Assembly: GCA_016712375.1 (NCBI GenBank)
Contig: JADJRE010000026.1
Location: 1 to 38,773, forward strand
Direction of reading: 5' to 3'
DNA: 38,773 bases
Origin: Rhodospirillales bacterium
GTDB taxonomy: Bacteria; Pseudomonadota; Alphaproteobacteria; Rhodospirillales; Defluviicoccaceae
A model generated the notes under the pieces. It did no database searches. It was not told where the DNA came from and saw nothing but the letters and a program-made list of their open reading frames with translations. Below, one piece after another: positions 5,555 to 14,631 of this stretch. The position numbers and the translations under genes were made by a program. Each line of letters begins with the position of its first letter. Position 1 is the stretch's first letter.

Positions 5555-8500
5555 GTACGCTGGCGACTTTGATTGTTAAGTTGACGGGGGATGTGAGTGG
5601 GTTGCGGTCGTCGTTGGATGATGCGTCTTCGATGGTGAGCCGGGCGGGCCAGAGTATAGGCGCGGTCGGCGGCAGCATGACGGCGAAGGTGACGTTGCCG
5701 CTGGTGGGGATTGGCACGGCGGCGGTTGTGATGGGCAACCAGTTCAATTCGGGGATGGCGAATGTGATCAGCCTGGCGCCGGAAGCGGCGGACCAGATCG
5801 CGGGGATGAGCAGCGGTGTCCAGGATCTCGCGGTGGAGATGGGGGCCTCGACGTCCGACATGACCGGCGGCCTGTATCAGGTGGTGTCGGCGTTCGGGCT
5901 GGCCGGCGAGAGCCTGGATCTGCTGGAGACGAACGCGATGGCGGCGACGGCCGGGCTGGCGACGACCGAGGAGGCGATTGCGCTGACGTCGGCCGTCACC
6001 AAGGGCTACGGGGATACGACGGCCGAGGCGGTGCAGCATGCGGCCGACCTGGCGCTGAAAACGGTGCAGATGGGGCAGACGAAGTTCCCGGAGCTGGCGG
6101 CCAGCATCGGCGCGGTGACGCCGCTGGCGGCGGCGCTGGGTGTGACGCAGGAGGAGTTGTTCGGCACGATGGCGACGGCGACGGGGGTGACGGGCAACGC
6201 GGCGGCGGTGTCGACGCAGTTCCGGGGCGTCCTCCAGAGTCTGATGTCGCCGACGGACGCGATGAGCGGGCTGCTGTCAGAGATGGGCTTTGCGTCGGGC
6301 GAGGCGATGATGCAGCAGTTGGGCCTGCAGGGGACGATCGATACGATCACGGCGGCGGCGACGGCCAGCGGCCAGCCTCTGCAGGCGTACATCGGAAGCA
6401 TCGAAGGGCAGACGCTGGCGATGGCGCTGGCGGGCCCGCAGGCGGACACGTTCGGCCAGAAGCTGGCGGAGATGCAGAACGCGGCCGGGACGACGCAGGC
6501 GGCTTTCGACGCGCAGACGCAGGGGATCAACGCGCCGAAGACGCAGGGCATCATCCTGGCGGTGGTGGGGCTGGCGGCGGCGCTGGGGCCGGTGCTGATG
6601 GTGCTGGGTCCGATTGTGTCGGGCATCGGCGCGGTGGGCGCGGTGATCGGCGCGCTGGCGTCGCCGATCGGGATCATCATCGCGGCGGTGGGTTTGCTGG
6701 CGGCGGCGTGGGTGACGGATTTCGGGGGCATCAGAACAATGGTCACTGAGTTTTGGAACACGCACCTGAAACCGATCTTCGACATGCTTGTGCAGTGGCT
6801 GCAGACGAATATCCCCATTGCCATCGGCGTGCTGGCTGGGTTCTGGGAAAACACACTGAAGCCTGCGCTGGAGACGGTCTGGTTGTTTATCCAGGAGAAC
6901 ATCTTCCCGATCTTCGTGACGGTGGTGCAGTGCAGACGAATATTCCCATTGCCATCGGCGTGCTGGCTGGGTTCTGGGAAAACACACTGAAGCCTGCGCT
7001 GGAGACGGTCTGGTCGTTTATCCAGAACAACATCATCCCAATCTTCGTGACGGTGGCGCAGTGGCTGCAGACGAATATCCCCATTGCCATCGGCGTGCTG
7101 GCTGGGTTCTGGGAAAACACGCTGAAGCCTGCGCTGGAGACGGTTTGGTCGTTTATCCAGAACAGCATCATTCCGACCTTCGAGACAGTGGCAGTGGCTG
7201 AAGGATACGATTCCCCGGCGTTGAGGATCTGGCACGGTTCTGGGAGGAGACACTGAAGCCTGCGCTGGAGGCGGTCTGGGAGTTCATCGAGCAAAACATC
7301 ATTCCGATCTTTGAAGGTCTGGTAGACGTCAACATCGCGGCGCTGAACCTGGCCCTGGCAACGCTGGCGCTGATATGGGAGACGGTACTGAAGCCAGCAA
7401 TCGAAAAGGTCTGGGATTTCTTGCAGACCAGTGTCATTCCGCAGATCGAAGGTCTGGTAAGCGTCAACATCGCGGCGCTGAAGCTGGCGCTGGAGAAGCT
7501 GGCGCTGATATGGGAGACGGTACTGAAGCCAGCAATCGAAAAGGTTTGGCAGTTTTTGCAGGATCATGTGATCCCGAAGTTTGTCGATTTGAAGGCGAAG
7601 CTCGACGGTCCGGTGACGTCGGCGCTGAACTCGATAAGACTTGTTTTTGACAAGGTGGCAAATGCGATTTCATCAATCAGTGGAGCTATCCAGGACGTAC
7701 TAGGCTGGCTGAGCGACTTGATCAATACTGCAACTAATGCGCTGAACCTTTTGCGGGAGCTGGGCGGCGGCGGCGATCACGGGATGGTGCGCGGCGGCGC
7801 CCAGGGTGGGGCGGCGGCAGGGATGGCGGCGGAGGCGAAGGGGATTGCGGACGCGCTGTTGGCGCTGGTGAACGCTTTCACGGCGGTGGCGAAATACCGG
7901 CCGGAGCAGATCGGCGCGACGCTGAACGTGCTCTTCGACCAGTTCCGGGGCGTGGTCTTCAAGCTGGAGCAGTTGTCGCAGTTGATCAGCGACAAGGCGC
8001 TGGGGTACGCGACGACGCTGGCGGAGGCCGGCGGGAAGATCGTCGGGCAGCTCAAGGGGATGGTGGACGGGTTCACGGCCGTGGCCGGGTATCAGCCGCA
8101 GAAGATCGGACCGACGTTGAATATCCTCTTCGACCAGTTGCAAGGGGTGATCTTCAAGTTGCAGCGGGTGGCGGGGCTGGTGGACGCGGCCGGGCTGCCG
8201 GCAGCGGTGACGCTGGCCGAGGCGGGCGGCAAGATCATCGGGCAGCTCAAGGGGATGGTCGACGGCTTTACGGCCGTGGCCGAATACAAGGCCGGCCAGA
8301 TCGGGCCGACGTTGAACATCCTCTTCGACCAGTTGCGGGAGACGGTCGGGCTGATGGTGAAGGCGGCGGGGGCCTTCGACGCGGTGCTGGTGGAGGCGGG
8401 GGCGGTGTTTGCCCAGACGGCCGGGCGGATCACCGGGCCGCTGTCGTCGATCATCGATGCGCTGAACGCGGTGGCCGGGTATGGCCAGGCGGGCCGGGTG

Positions 8501-10210
8501 AACTTCGCGGCGCGGATCGGGCAGTTGATGACGGACCTGCAGGCGACGGCAGCGGGGATTGTCTTCGGGCTGCGCGGCTTCGGGAAGGACGTGCTGGCCA
8601 GCCTGGAGGATGCGGCCGCGACGAGCGAGGCGCTGGCCAGGCTGGTGGACTTCGTGGAGAGCACGGCCGGGGCGCTGAACACGGTGGCCGGGTATGGCCA
8701 GGCGGGGCGGGTCAACTTCGGGGCGCGGATCGGGCAGTTGATGGCCGACCTGCGCGCGACGGCGACGGGGATTGTCTTCGGGCTGCGCGGCTTCGGGCGC
8801 GACGTGCTGGCCAGCCTGGAGGATACGGCCGCGACGAGCGAGGCGCTGGGCCGGCTGGTGGCGTTCGTGGACGGCACGGCCGGGTCGCTGAACGCGGTGG
8901 CAGTGTATGGCCAGGCGGGGCGGGTGAACTTCGCGGCCAGGACTGGCCAGTTGATGGCGGACCTGCGCGCGACGGCGACCGGGATTGTGACGGCGCTGCG
9001 CGAGTTCGGGCGCGATGTGCTGGCCAGCCTGGAGGACGCGGCGACGACGACCGATGCCCTGGGGCGGCTGGTGGCATTCGTGGACGCGACGGTGGGAGCG
9101 CTGAACACGGTGGCCGGATACGCCAGCGCGGCGGACCTGGCGGCGCGGGTGCGAGCCTTCGCGACCGACGCGGTGACGATGGCCATCGCCCTCCAGCAGG
9201 GGCTGGGCGGGCTGAGCGATCCGCTGGCGGCGGCCTTCGACGAGGCGATTGCGTTCGGCCAGCGGATCGCGGCGATTGTGGGCGTGATCCGGCCGGGGAT
9301 GGATGCGATTGCAGCGGTCGTGACCTACAAGCGCGGCACGGTGGATCTGCGAGCGGCGGTGCAGCTCTTCGTCGCCGATGCAATCCTGGTGGCCGAGACG
9401 CTGCGGGACGGTCTGGGCTCGCCGGCGCAGGCGCTGCTGGACGCCTACGACGCGGCGCTGACGTTTGCCGAGCGGATCACGGCGGTGCTGGGCTTCGTGC
9501 GGCCGGCGCTGGAGATGCTGCGGGAGATCGAGCGCTACGGGGGCGCGGGCAACCTGCACACGGGAACCTTAAATTTCCTGCGGCACATCGAGGGCCTGAT
9601 CAACGCGCTGGCGACGACCTTCGCGGCGCTGGGTCCGGAGACGGTGCGGAGCGCGGCCGAGTTCAGCACGTTGATCCGCACGCTGGTGACGAACATGACC
9701 GGGGCCATGCGCGACCTGGCCGGGCTGGGCGACGTGCAGGCGCTGGTGGACGCGGCGTTCGGGGTTGGGTCGAGCTGGATCGACGGGTTGATCGATGGCC
9801 TGACCAGCCGGCTGAGCGATCTGACGGCGCTGATGGCGTACATCCGGGGCCTCTTCCCCAGCTCGCCGGCGCGCTATGGCGCCTGGCGCACGCTGCCGGA
9901 CGGGGCGGCGGTGGGATCGGCGTTCACGGGCGGGATGACGGGCGAGCTGGCGCGCGGCGAGCGGGGTGTGAATGCGGCGATGGCGCGGCTGCACTCGGCG
10001 CTGGGCGCGGCCGGCGGCGGCGGCCGCGGCGGGGCGGCTGGCGGCACGGGTGGCGGCACGGCGGTGACGATCAACTTCCAGCAGCCGGTTGTGGTGCGCG
10101 AGGACGCCGACATCCAGCGCCTGGCGCAGGCGGTGGGCGATGTACTGGCGCGGCAGGCCAGCACCAACAAGCGGATGACGGCGGCCTGGGCGACGGCGGC
10201 GAGGACATAG
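5551..10210 (+). CDS. Tail tape measure protein, internally repeated, two frameshifted spots
   Basis: Start ATG 5551 overlaps the previous stop (ATGA) behind CGGAGGCGGA. The start MSTLATLIVKLTGDVSGLRS, the 'TLPLVGIGTAAVVMGNQF' segment and the following TP901-type core ('QTLAMALAGPQADTFGQKLA') are typical, followed by hydrophobic segments at 6550-6720. Then come 45-aa units (WLQTNIPIAIGVLAGFWENT type) at 6793-7195 and related units to about 7590 (same 135-base period), and 65- to 71-aa units at 7850-9130 (213-base period from 8471). The C-terminus ends 'FPSSPARYGAWRTLPDGAAV', usual for tape measures. About 1,550 aa would set a tail of some 230 nm by the usual 1.5 angstrom per residue rule. The frame is broken near 6930 (4 bases missing within a repeat) and near 7185-7215 (2 missing, 1 extra). 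Confidence 0.9.
6793..7195 (+). repeat. Three tandem 135-bp coding repeats in the tape measure gene
   Basis: The element beginning CAGTGGCTGCAGACGAATAT occurs three times; the shared CAGACGAAT lies at 6802, 6933 and 7068. Spacing is 131 and 135 because the second copy lacks four bases between two TGCAG direct repeats. A diverged continuation keeps the 135-base period (GTCAACATCGCGGCG at 7328 and 7463). Confidence 0.9.
8471..9120 (+). repeat. 213-bp coding repeats in the tape measure gene
   Basis: The motif GTGGCCGGGTATGGCCAGGC or a close variant starts at 8471, 8684, 8897 and 9110, an exact 213-base (71-residue) period. Each unit encodes 'VNFAARIGQLM', 'ATATGIVFGLRGFG', 'DVLASLEDAAATSEAL' and a 'LVAFVD' segment. 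Confidence 0.9.
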
Positions 10211-10214
10211 GAGC

Positions 10215-12113
10215 ATGGCGAACGGACGACAGATCGAGCTGCGCAGCGGGACGACTGCGCTGGCGCTGAACGATGCGACGTACATCCTCCAGGCGGACGG
10301 GGGGTGGGCGAGCGAGGACGAGCGCCTGGCGTTCAAGCTGCTGGTGAAGGCGACGGCGCTGACCCACCTGGAGCGCCTGATCACGCCGATCGAGCGGATG
10401 CTGACGGCGGCGACGCTGTACGACCAGGCGATGATCGGCTCCCCGGTGTACGTGGTGACGAAGACCTGCGACGACGTCGCGACGACGGCCGAGGTCGGAG
10501 CGACGTGGCTGCGCAAGCGGGTGCGCGGCGGCCAGGTGCGAGTGGTGTCGCTGACGGGGACGGCGGCGGCGCCGCAGGCGTATCTGCTGGTGGAGCTGGA
10601 GGTGGACGGGCTGTGGCAGCGGATTGCGCCGGCGAGCATGTGGGAGGCGACGACCGGGGCGTCGGTGATCACGGCAACTGCCAGCGGTGGGCTGGCGACG
10701 GCCGGCGCGGTGGAGCTGTACGCGCGTCGCATGTCGTGGACGAGCGCAGGGACCGGTTTCACGACGCGGCATTTCTGGACCTATGGCAGCGGGTCGAGCG
10801 GGTCGCCGCAGGTGCATTTCATGCGGCTGAGCGGCAACTTCCGGTTTTACTATGGCATCGCCGCGACGAGGTTTTATTTCTCCGACGAGACGGGAACGGT
10901 GCTGATCACCAGCGCGCCGGTGGCGTTGACTGTGGGGACGACGTATGAGATCGTTTTCCGTGCGACGACGAGCGGCGCGTCGATCTGGCTGAACGGGACG
11001 AGCATCGGCAGCTATTCCAGCACGGTGAGCTGGCCGAGCGATCCCGACACGTACCGCATTCTGACGACGGATGCAACCTCTGGAAACCAGACGTTCGGGT
11101 CGGTGCAACTTTGGGCGACGGCGCTGGCAGACGCGGCGATTCAGGGCATGCCGGCGAGGGGCATGCCTGAAGGCGAGATGTGTTATCTTGCGCCGCCGAC
11201 AGACGAGAAGATGACGAACGCGCTCTACGGCCTCTACAATGTCCCCGGCCACGCTCCAGCACGGCTGCGGACGATCCTGGCCAGCTCAGGCGGCCAGGAT
11301 TTCAGCAAGGTGCTGGTGGCGGCTCGCCCACTGCGGACGCCGACGGCGGCGCGCTGGGAGTGCGAGTCGGGGACGCTGGGCGCGGCGACGGCGAGCAATG
11401 CCAATGCGTCGGCGTCCTCGGGCAGCCAGGCACGGTTCACGCCGGCTGATACGAGCTGGGCGACACGGGTCACTGTGACGCTGGCGGCGAACCCAACGGA
11501 TGTGGCGGCGCTGCAGGGCAATCACCGGTTGTTCCTGGCGGCGTATGACAGCGCGGCGGCGGTCAATGTCAACCTGGTGCGCTGGCGTTTGCTGGTGGCC
11601 GGCCAGGCGGGGGCGTGGAGCGACGAGCTGGGGCTGGCGGCGGTGGCGACCAGGTCGCTGCTGGAGCTGGGCGAGCTGAGCATTCCCCCGGATGGCTGGC
11701 CAGAGGAGACGCTGGCGGCGACGACGACGGGCTACGGGTCGGCGTATGTGACGCTGGAGCTGCAGGCGTCAAATACGGTCGGGTCGGGCGGCGGGACGCT
11801 GGACCTGGATGCGCTGTATCTGGCGCCGGCAGAGATCGAGGGTGTGGCGACGGCGACGTTCGATGTGAGCGCGGTCAACCTGGCGCTGGACTTTGCGACG
11901 GAGCCTCCGGTGGCGTTGACGATCTACAACCCGCGGAGCCTGGAGTATGCCGGGCCGGGGCTGTGGGAGGGGAACGATCTGGAGCTGGCGCCGGCAGCCG
12001 GGGCGGCGGGCTGTCTGTGGTTGGCATGGTTCCGGGACGCGGCGGAGCAGCTCCTCCCCAACGACACGTGCGATGTGCGGCTGTATCTGGCGCCGCGCTG
12101 GAGGAGCTCGTGA
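10215..12113 (+). CDS. Distal tail / tail-tip structural protein with lectin-like insert
   Basis: 632 aa, starting MANGRQIELRSGTTALALND just after the tape measure. Residues about 150-310 ('FTTRHFWTYGSGSSGSP', 'VHFMRLSGNFRFYYGIAATR', 'IWLNGTSIGSYSS', 'QTFGSVQLWA') read as a concanavalin/LamG-type beta sandwich; a second beta-rich region around 400-540 ('YVTLELQASNTVGSGGGTLD') resembles a carbohydrate-binding jelly roll. The Ala/Thr-rich ends may be fibre-like. Position between tape measure and the next tail protein suggests a distal tail or adsorption protein; the glycan-binding role is inference. Ends in a GTGA overlap with the next gene. Confidence 0.65.
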   Translation: MANGRQIELRSGTTALALNDATYILQADGGWASEDERLAFKLLVKATALTHLERLITPIERMLTAATLYDQAMIGSPVYVVTKTCDDVATTAEVGATWLRKRVRGGQVRVVSLTGTAAAPQAYLLVELEVDGLWQRIAPASMWEATTGASVITATASGGLATAGAVELYARRMSWTSAGTGFTTRHFWTYGSGSSGSPQVHFMRLSGNFRFYYGIAATRFYFSDETGTVLITSAPVALTVGTTYEIVFRATTSGASIWLNGTSIGSYSSTVSWPSDPDTYRILTTDATSGNQTFGSVQLWATALADAAIQGMPARGMPEGEMCYLAPPTDEKMTNALYGLYNVPGHAPARLRTILASSGGQDFSKVLVAARPLRTPTAARWECESGTLGAATASNANASASSGSQARFTPADTSWATRVTVTLAANPTDVAALQGNHRLFLAAYDSAAAVNVNLVRWRLLVAGQAGAWSDELGLAAVATRSLLELGELSIPPDGWPEETLAATTTGYGSAYVTLELQASNTVGSGGGTLDLDALYLAPAEIEGVATATFDVSAVNLALDFATEPPVALTIYNPRSLEYAGPGLWEGNDLELAPAAGAAGCLWLAWFRDAAEQLLPNDTCDVRLYLAPRWRSS

Positions 12114-13688
12114 TCACGGTGTTGATTTACGACGCGGCCGGGAACCCGCTGCGCTGGCGCGGCGGGCTGGCAGGCCGGTCGGCGTTCGATGTGCAGTTCT
12201 CTTCGGGGCTGCCGGGCGGGTTCCTGGAGGCGGCGTTTGCGTTGCCGCGGGCGGTGGCCAGGTGGGCCGGGGTGCAGGCCGGCCAGACGGTGGAGATCCG
12301 GCGGGGCACGCGGGTGCTGTGGCTGGGATATGTGGAGGATGTGCGCCGGCGACAGGCGGGCGACATCGATGCGATGACGGTGAGCTGCCTGGGGCCCTAC
12401 CAGGTCTTGCAGCAGCGGCTGATTGCGGACGTGGACTACACGGCGGATCAGCAAGGCAGCGATGCGATCCGCCAGGAGCTGACGGCGAACTGCCCGGAGA
12501 TCTCGGCGGACTACACGCACGTCGAGGCGACGAATGTCGCGATCGGGCCGCTGGCCAAGGCGTATGTGCCGGTGGGGAACATTGTGGACGCGGTGTTGGC
12601 GGCCGGGAACGCGGACGGGCAGCAGATGTTGTTTGCGATCTGGGAACCCCCCCGTACCGTGGCGGGCTCGGATCAGCTGCACAGCCGCAGTGTGCTGGAG
12701 AACGAGGATTTCGAGGCCGGACTGGTTCGGGTGGAACGTCAACGATTATGTCAACGGTGACTATGAGATCACGGGCGCCGGGTATGTGTCGGCGTTTCAT
12801 GCGGGCAAGGCGTTCAGCACGTCGGCCGGCGCAACGGGCAATCTGACGCTGCGCAACATCTGGGCGACGGCGGCGGCCTCGACGCCGTATCAGTTCGACT
12901 ATTCGTTTTACTGGCCAGCGGTGTCAGGGATCACGGCGCGGGTGTCGGTGAAATGGTTCAACTCGCTGAGCGTTGAGATCGCGACGTCGACGGGGACGCT
13001 GTGGACGAGCGCAGGCACGGCGGGATGGAATTCGAAGGCGGAGTATTTCACGTCGCCGGCGAACACGGCGTTTTGCATTGCGTATTTAACGGCGACGTGG
13101 CCGGCCGGGCTGGCGAACTATCTGCTGTGGGACGATTGCTATCTGTCGAAGATGATCAGCGCGGCGACGAAGGATGGCCTGCCGCGGGCGTGGCTGTGGC
13201 CGCGGGATCTGTCGCAGTATGACTTCCTCCTGCACACGCGGCTGCTGGGCGATGGGCTGGAGAACACTGCGAGCACGGCGGACCTGTCGAACCGGGTCAT
13301 CGCGAGCTATGGGAGCAGCTCGCACACGGCGGCGGCCGAGGATGCGACGTCGCAGGGGCTGTATCGCAGGCGAGACCGGTTGGTGGCGGCCGGGTCGGAC
13401 GCGGGTGCGGCGCTGGCAGAGCAGATGCGGGATGCGTATCTGGAGACGTACAAGGATCCTCGCGACGAGCCGGCGGGGATCAGCGTGGCGCGGACGGGTG
13501 CGATCACGACGGCGACGCGACGGCCGGTGATGTTGACGGATGTGCGCGCAGGGCATCGTCTGCGGGTGGCGGACGGGCCGATGGCGGGGATGACGATGTT
13601 GCTGGAACGGGTGGAGTGGTCAGACGGGGTGTTGCGCTGTACGCCGGAGCGGCGACCGGACGCGGCGGATCTGCTGGCGAGGCTGTAG
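12110..13688 (+). CDS. Baseplate/tail-tip hub protein with inserted beta-sandwich domain, one frameshift
   Basis: GTG start at 12110 overlaps the previous stop. The N-terminal part (VLIYDAAGNPLRWRGG, 'FALPRAVARWAGVQAGQTVE', 'LWLGYVEDVRRRQAGDI', 'VSCLGPYQVLQQRLI') resembles siphovirus tail hub domains of the gpL/gp27 kind. The frame breaks at about 12720, where one extra A ('GCCGGACTGG') separates 'NEDFEAG' from 'WFGWNVNDYVNGDYEITGAG'. The middle (12730-13160) looks like a carbohydrate-binding jelly roll; the C-terminal part returns to the hub-like fold ('AEQMRDAYLETYKDP', 'MLTDVRAGHRLRVADGPM'). About 525 aa after correction. Likely host recognition at the tail tip; exact class uncertain. Confidence 0.7.
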
Positions 13689-13698
13689 GGCGGGCGGG

Positions 13699-13734
13699 CC
13701 GTCCACGAATAGGCACGAATGCACGAATGGCGGA
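13699..13734 (+). repeat. Dispersed repeat, family A
   Basis: 'GTCCACGAATAGGCACG' then 'AATGCACGAATGGCGGAATG'. It occupies the whole gap before the hydrolase gene and provides its ATG at 13719. Confidence 0.75.
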
Positions 13735-14087
13735 ATGGGAGAGCGCTGCTGCTGCTGGTAGTAGTAGTGATGGTAGTGGTGTCAGGGGCGGGGCCGCTGG
13801 CGCGGGTGATGGCCGGGGAGACACCGGGGTGTCCGTTCGAGGCGAAGGTGGCGCTGGCGCATGTTTGGGAGAACCGGCTGGAGGCTGGGATCGATGGGGG
13901 TTGGTTTGGGGATGCTGAGCCCGGGTACGATGACTGGCTGGCGGTGCTGTGGTGGCGCTGGTGGCCGGATGTGACGAACGGGGCGTTGTATTTTGTTGGC
14001 CCTGGGGATGCTGCGAGGATGCCGTGGTTGCGGGTGCGAACGGGGCGCTGGGAATGCCCTGGGACGTGGGTGGAGAGCTGGTGGTGA
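13719..14087 (+). CDS. SleB/CwlJ-like cell-wall hydrolase homologue, copy 2, with N-terminal membrane segment
   Basis: 122 aa. The first residues MHEWRNGR (partly repeat-encoded) are followed by the strongly hydrophobic ALLLLVVVVMVVVSGAG, a signal peptide or anchor, then ARVMAGETPGCPFEAKVALA, 'WENRLEAGIDGGWFG', 'GYDDWLAVLWWRWW', GALYFVGPGDAARMPWL and a C-terminal TGRWECPGTWVESWW. 'ARVMAGE' matches the start of the SleB/CwlJ-type fold with the candidate catalytic Glu. Two conserved Cys (in GETPGC and WEC) are shared with copy 1 at 242-568 and could form a disulfide outside the cell. It closes the tail operon just before a terminator, where lysins often lie. Hydrolase activity is not proven; the canonical C-terminal His-Phe block is not seen. 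Confidence 0.6.
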   Translation: MHEWRNGRALLLLVVVVMVVVSGAGPLARVMAGETPGCPFEAKVALAHVWENRLEAGIDGGWFGDAEPGYDDWLAVLWWRWWPDVTNGALYFVGPGDAARMPWLRVRTGRWECPGTWVESWW

Positions 14088-14143
14088 GCCGTCCACGCCG
14101 TCCACGCCATCCACGAATGCTGCGCACACGAATACACGAATGA
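14088..14143 (+). repeat. Dispersed repeat, family A
   Basis: 'GCCGTCCACGCCGTCCACG' and 'CCATCCACGAATGC', then 'CACACGAATACACGAATG'. Lies between the hydrolase stop and the terminator. Confidence 0.75.
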
Positions 14144-14145
14144 GG

Positions 14146-14173
14146 AACGCCCGGCTGGTTGGCCGGGCGTTTT
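14146..14173 (+). terminator. Rho-independent terminator of the late operon
   Basis: Perfect 10-bp stem AACGCCCGGC / GCCGGGCGTT with loop TGGTTG, followed by TTTT when the stem is read one base shorter. It lies between the last + strand late gene and the convergent - strand gene ending at 14202. Confidence 0.8.
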
Positions 14174-14201
14174 GCGCGCGAAAGGGGCAGGGGGGCAGGG
14201 G

Positions 14202-14612
14202 TCATGCTGGCCGGAGAGCGCCCTCCTCGTAAAGGTCCTGAAACATGGCCAGCCGTTCGACAAAGTAGCTGCCATCCGCGACATAGACAACCATGCTATC
14301 ATCGACGATGGCGCGCACGCTCCAGATCACAGGCTGAGGCGTGGGGGGTTGGAATCCGTGCGTGTATTCGAGTTGCTTGCCCGGCTGACAGAACGCCAGT
14401 ACCTCGGCGGATATGCCCAATTGCTCCGCCTGTTTACGCGCTCTGGCAGCCTGTCTCAAGGCTGTAGTAAACTGCGACTTGGTTGCTGGACCATGTTCGG
14501 AACCCTGGTGTTGGTTCCGCCACTCATTTGTTAGGTGGTCAACCAGAGGCCACGAGGCGGCAGTGAGTTTTGTCTTCTCTCCACAGAGACAGTAAATGGT
14601 TTGGGTTGGCAT
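14202..14612 (-). CDS. Hypothetical protein with N-terminal Cys motif (136 aa)
   Basis: Start MPTQTIYCLCGEKTKLTAAS follows AGGAG with good spacing (CCCAGGAGAAACATC). The CLCG near the N-terminus may bind metal. The middle is helical (TTALRQAARARKQAEQLGIS) and the C-terminal half ('VIWSVRAIVDDSMVVYVADG', 'YFVERLAMFQDL') looks like a small beta-alpha domain. I do not recognise the family. Base composition is visibly less GC-rich than the neighbouring ParB gene, which suggests a later arrival. It is last in the - strand operon. Confidence 0.65.
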   Translation of the reverse strand: MPTQTIYCLCGEKTKLTAASWPLVDHLTNEWRNQHQGSEHGPATKSQFTTALRQAARARKQAEQLGISAEVLAFCQPGKQLEYTHGFQPPTPQPVIWSVRAIVDDSMVVYVADGSYFVERLAMFQDLYEEGALRPA

Positions 14613-14631
14613 GATGTTTCTCCTGGGTGGA

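Noticed and set aside
6793..7590. CRISPR-like array
   Set aside because: The repeats are contiguous, in frame, multiples of 3 and encode tape-measure helices; there are no unique spacers and no cas genes.
7700..9559. 619-aa open frame on the - strand
   Set aside because: Shadow of the repeated tape measure gene; Arg/His/Pro-rich and without any domain pattern.
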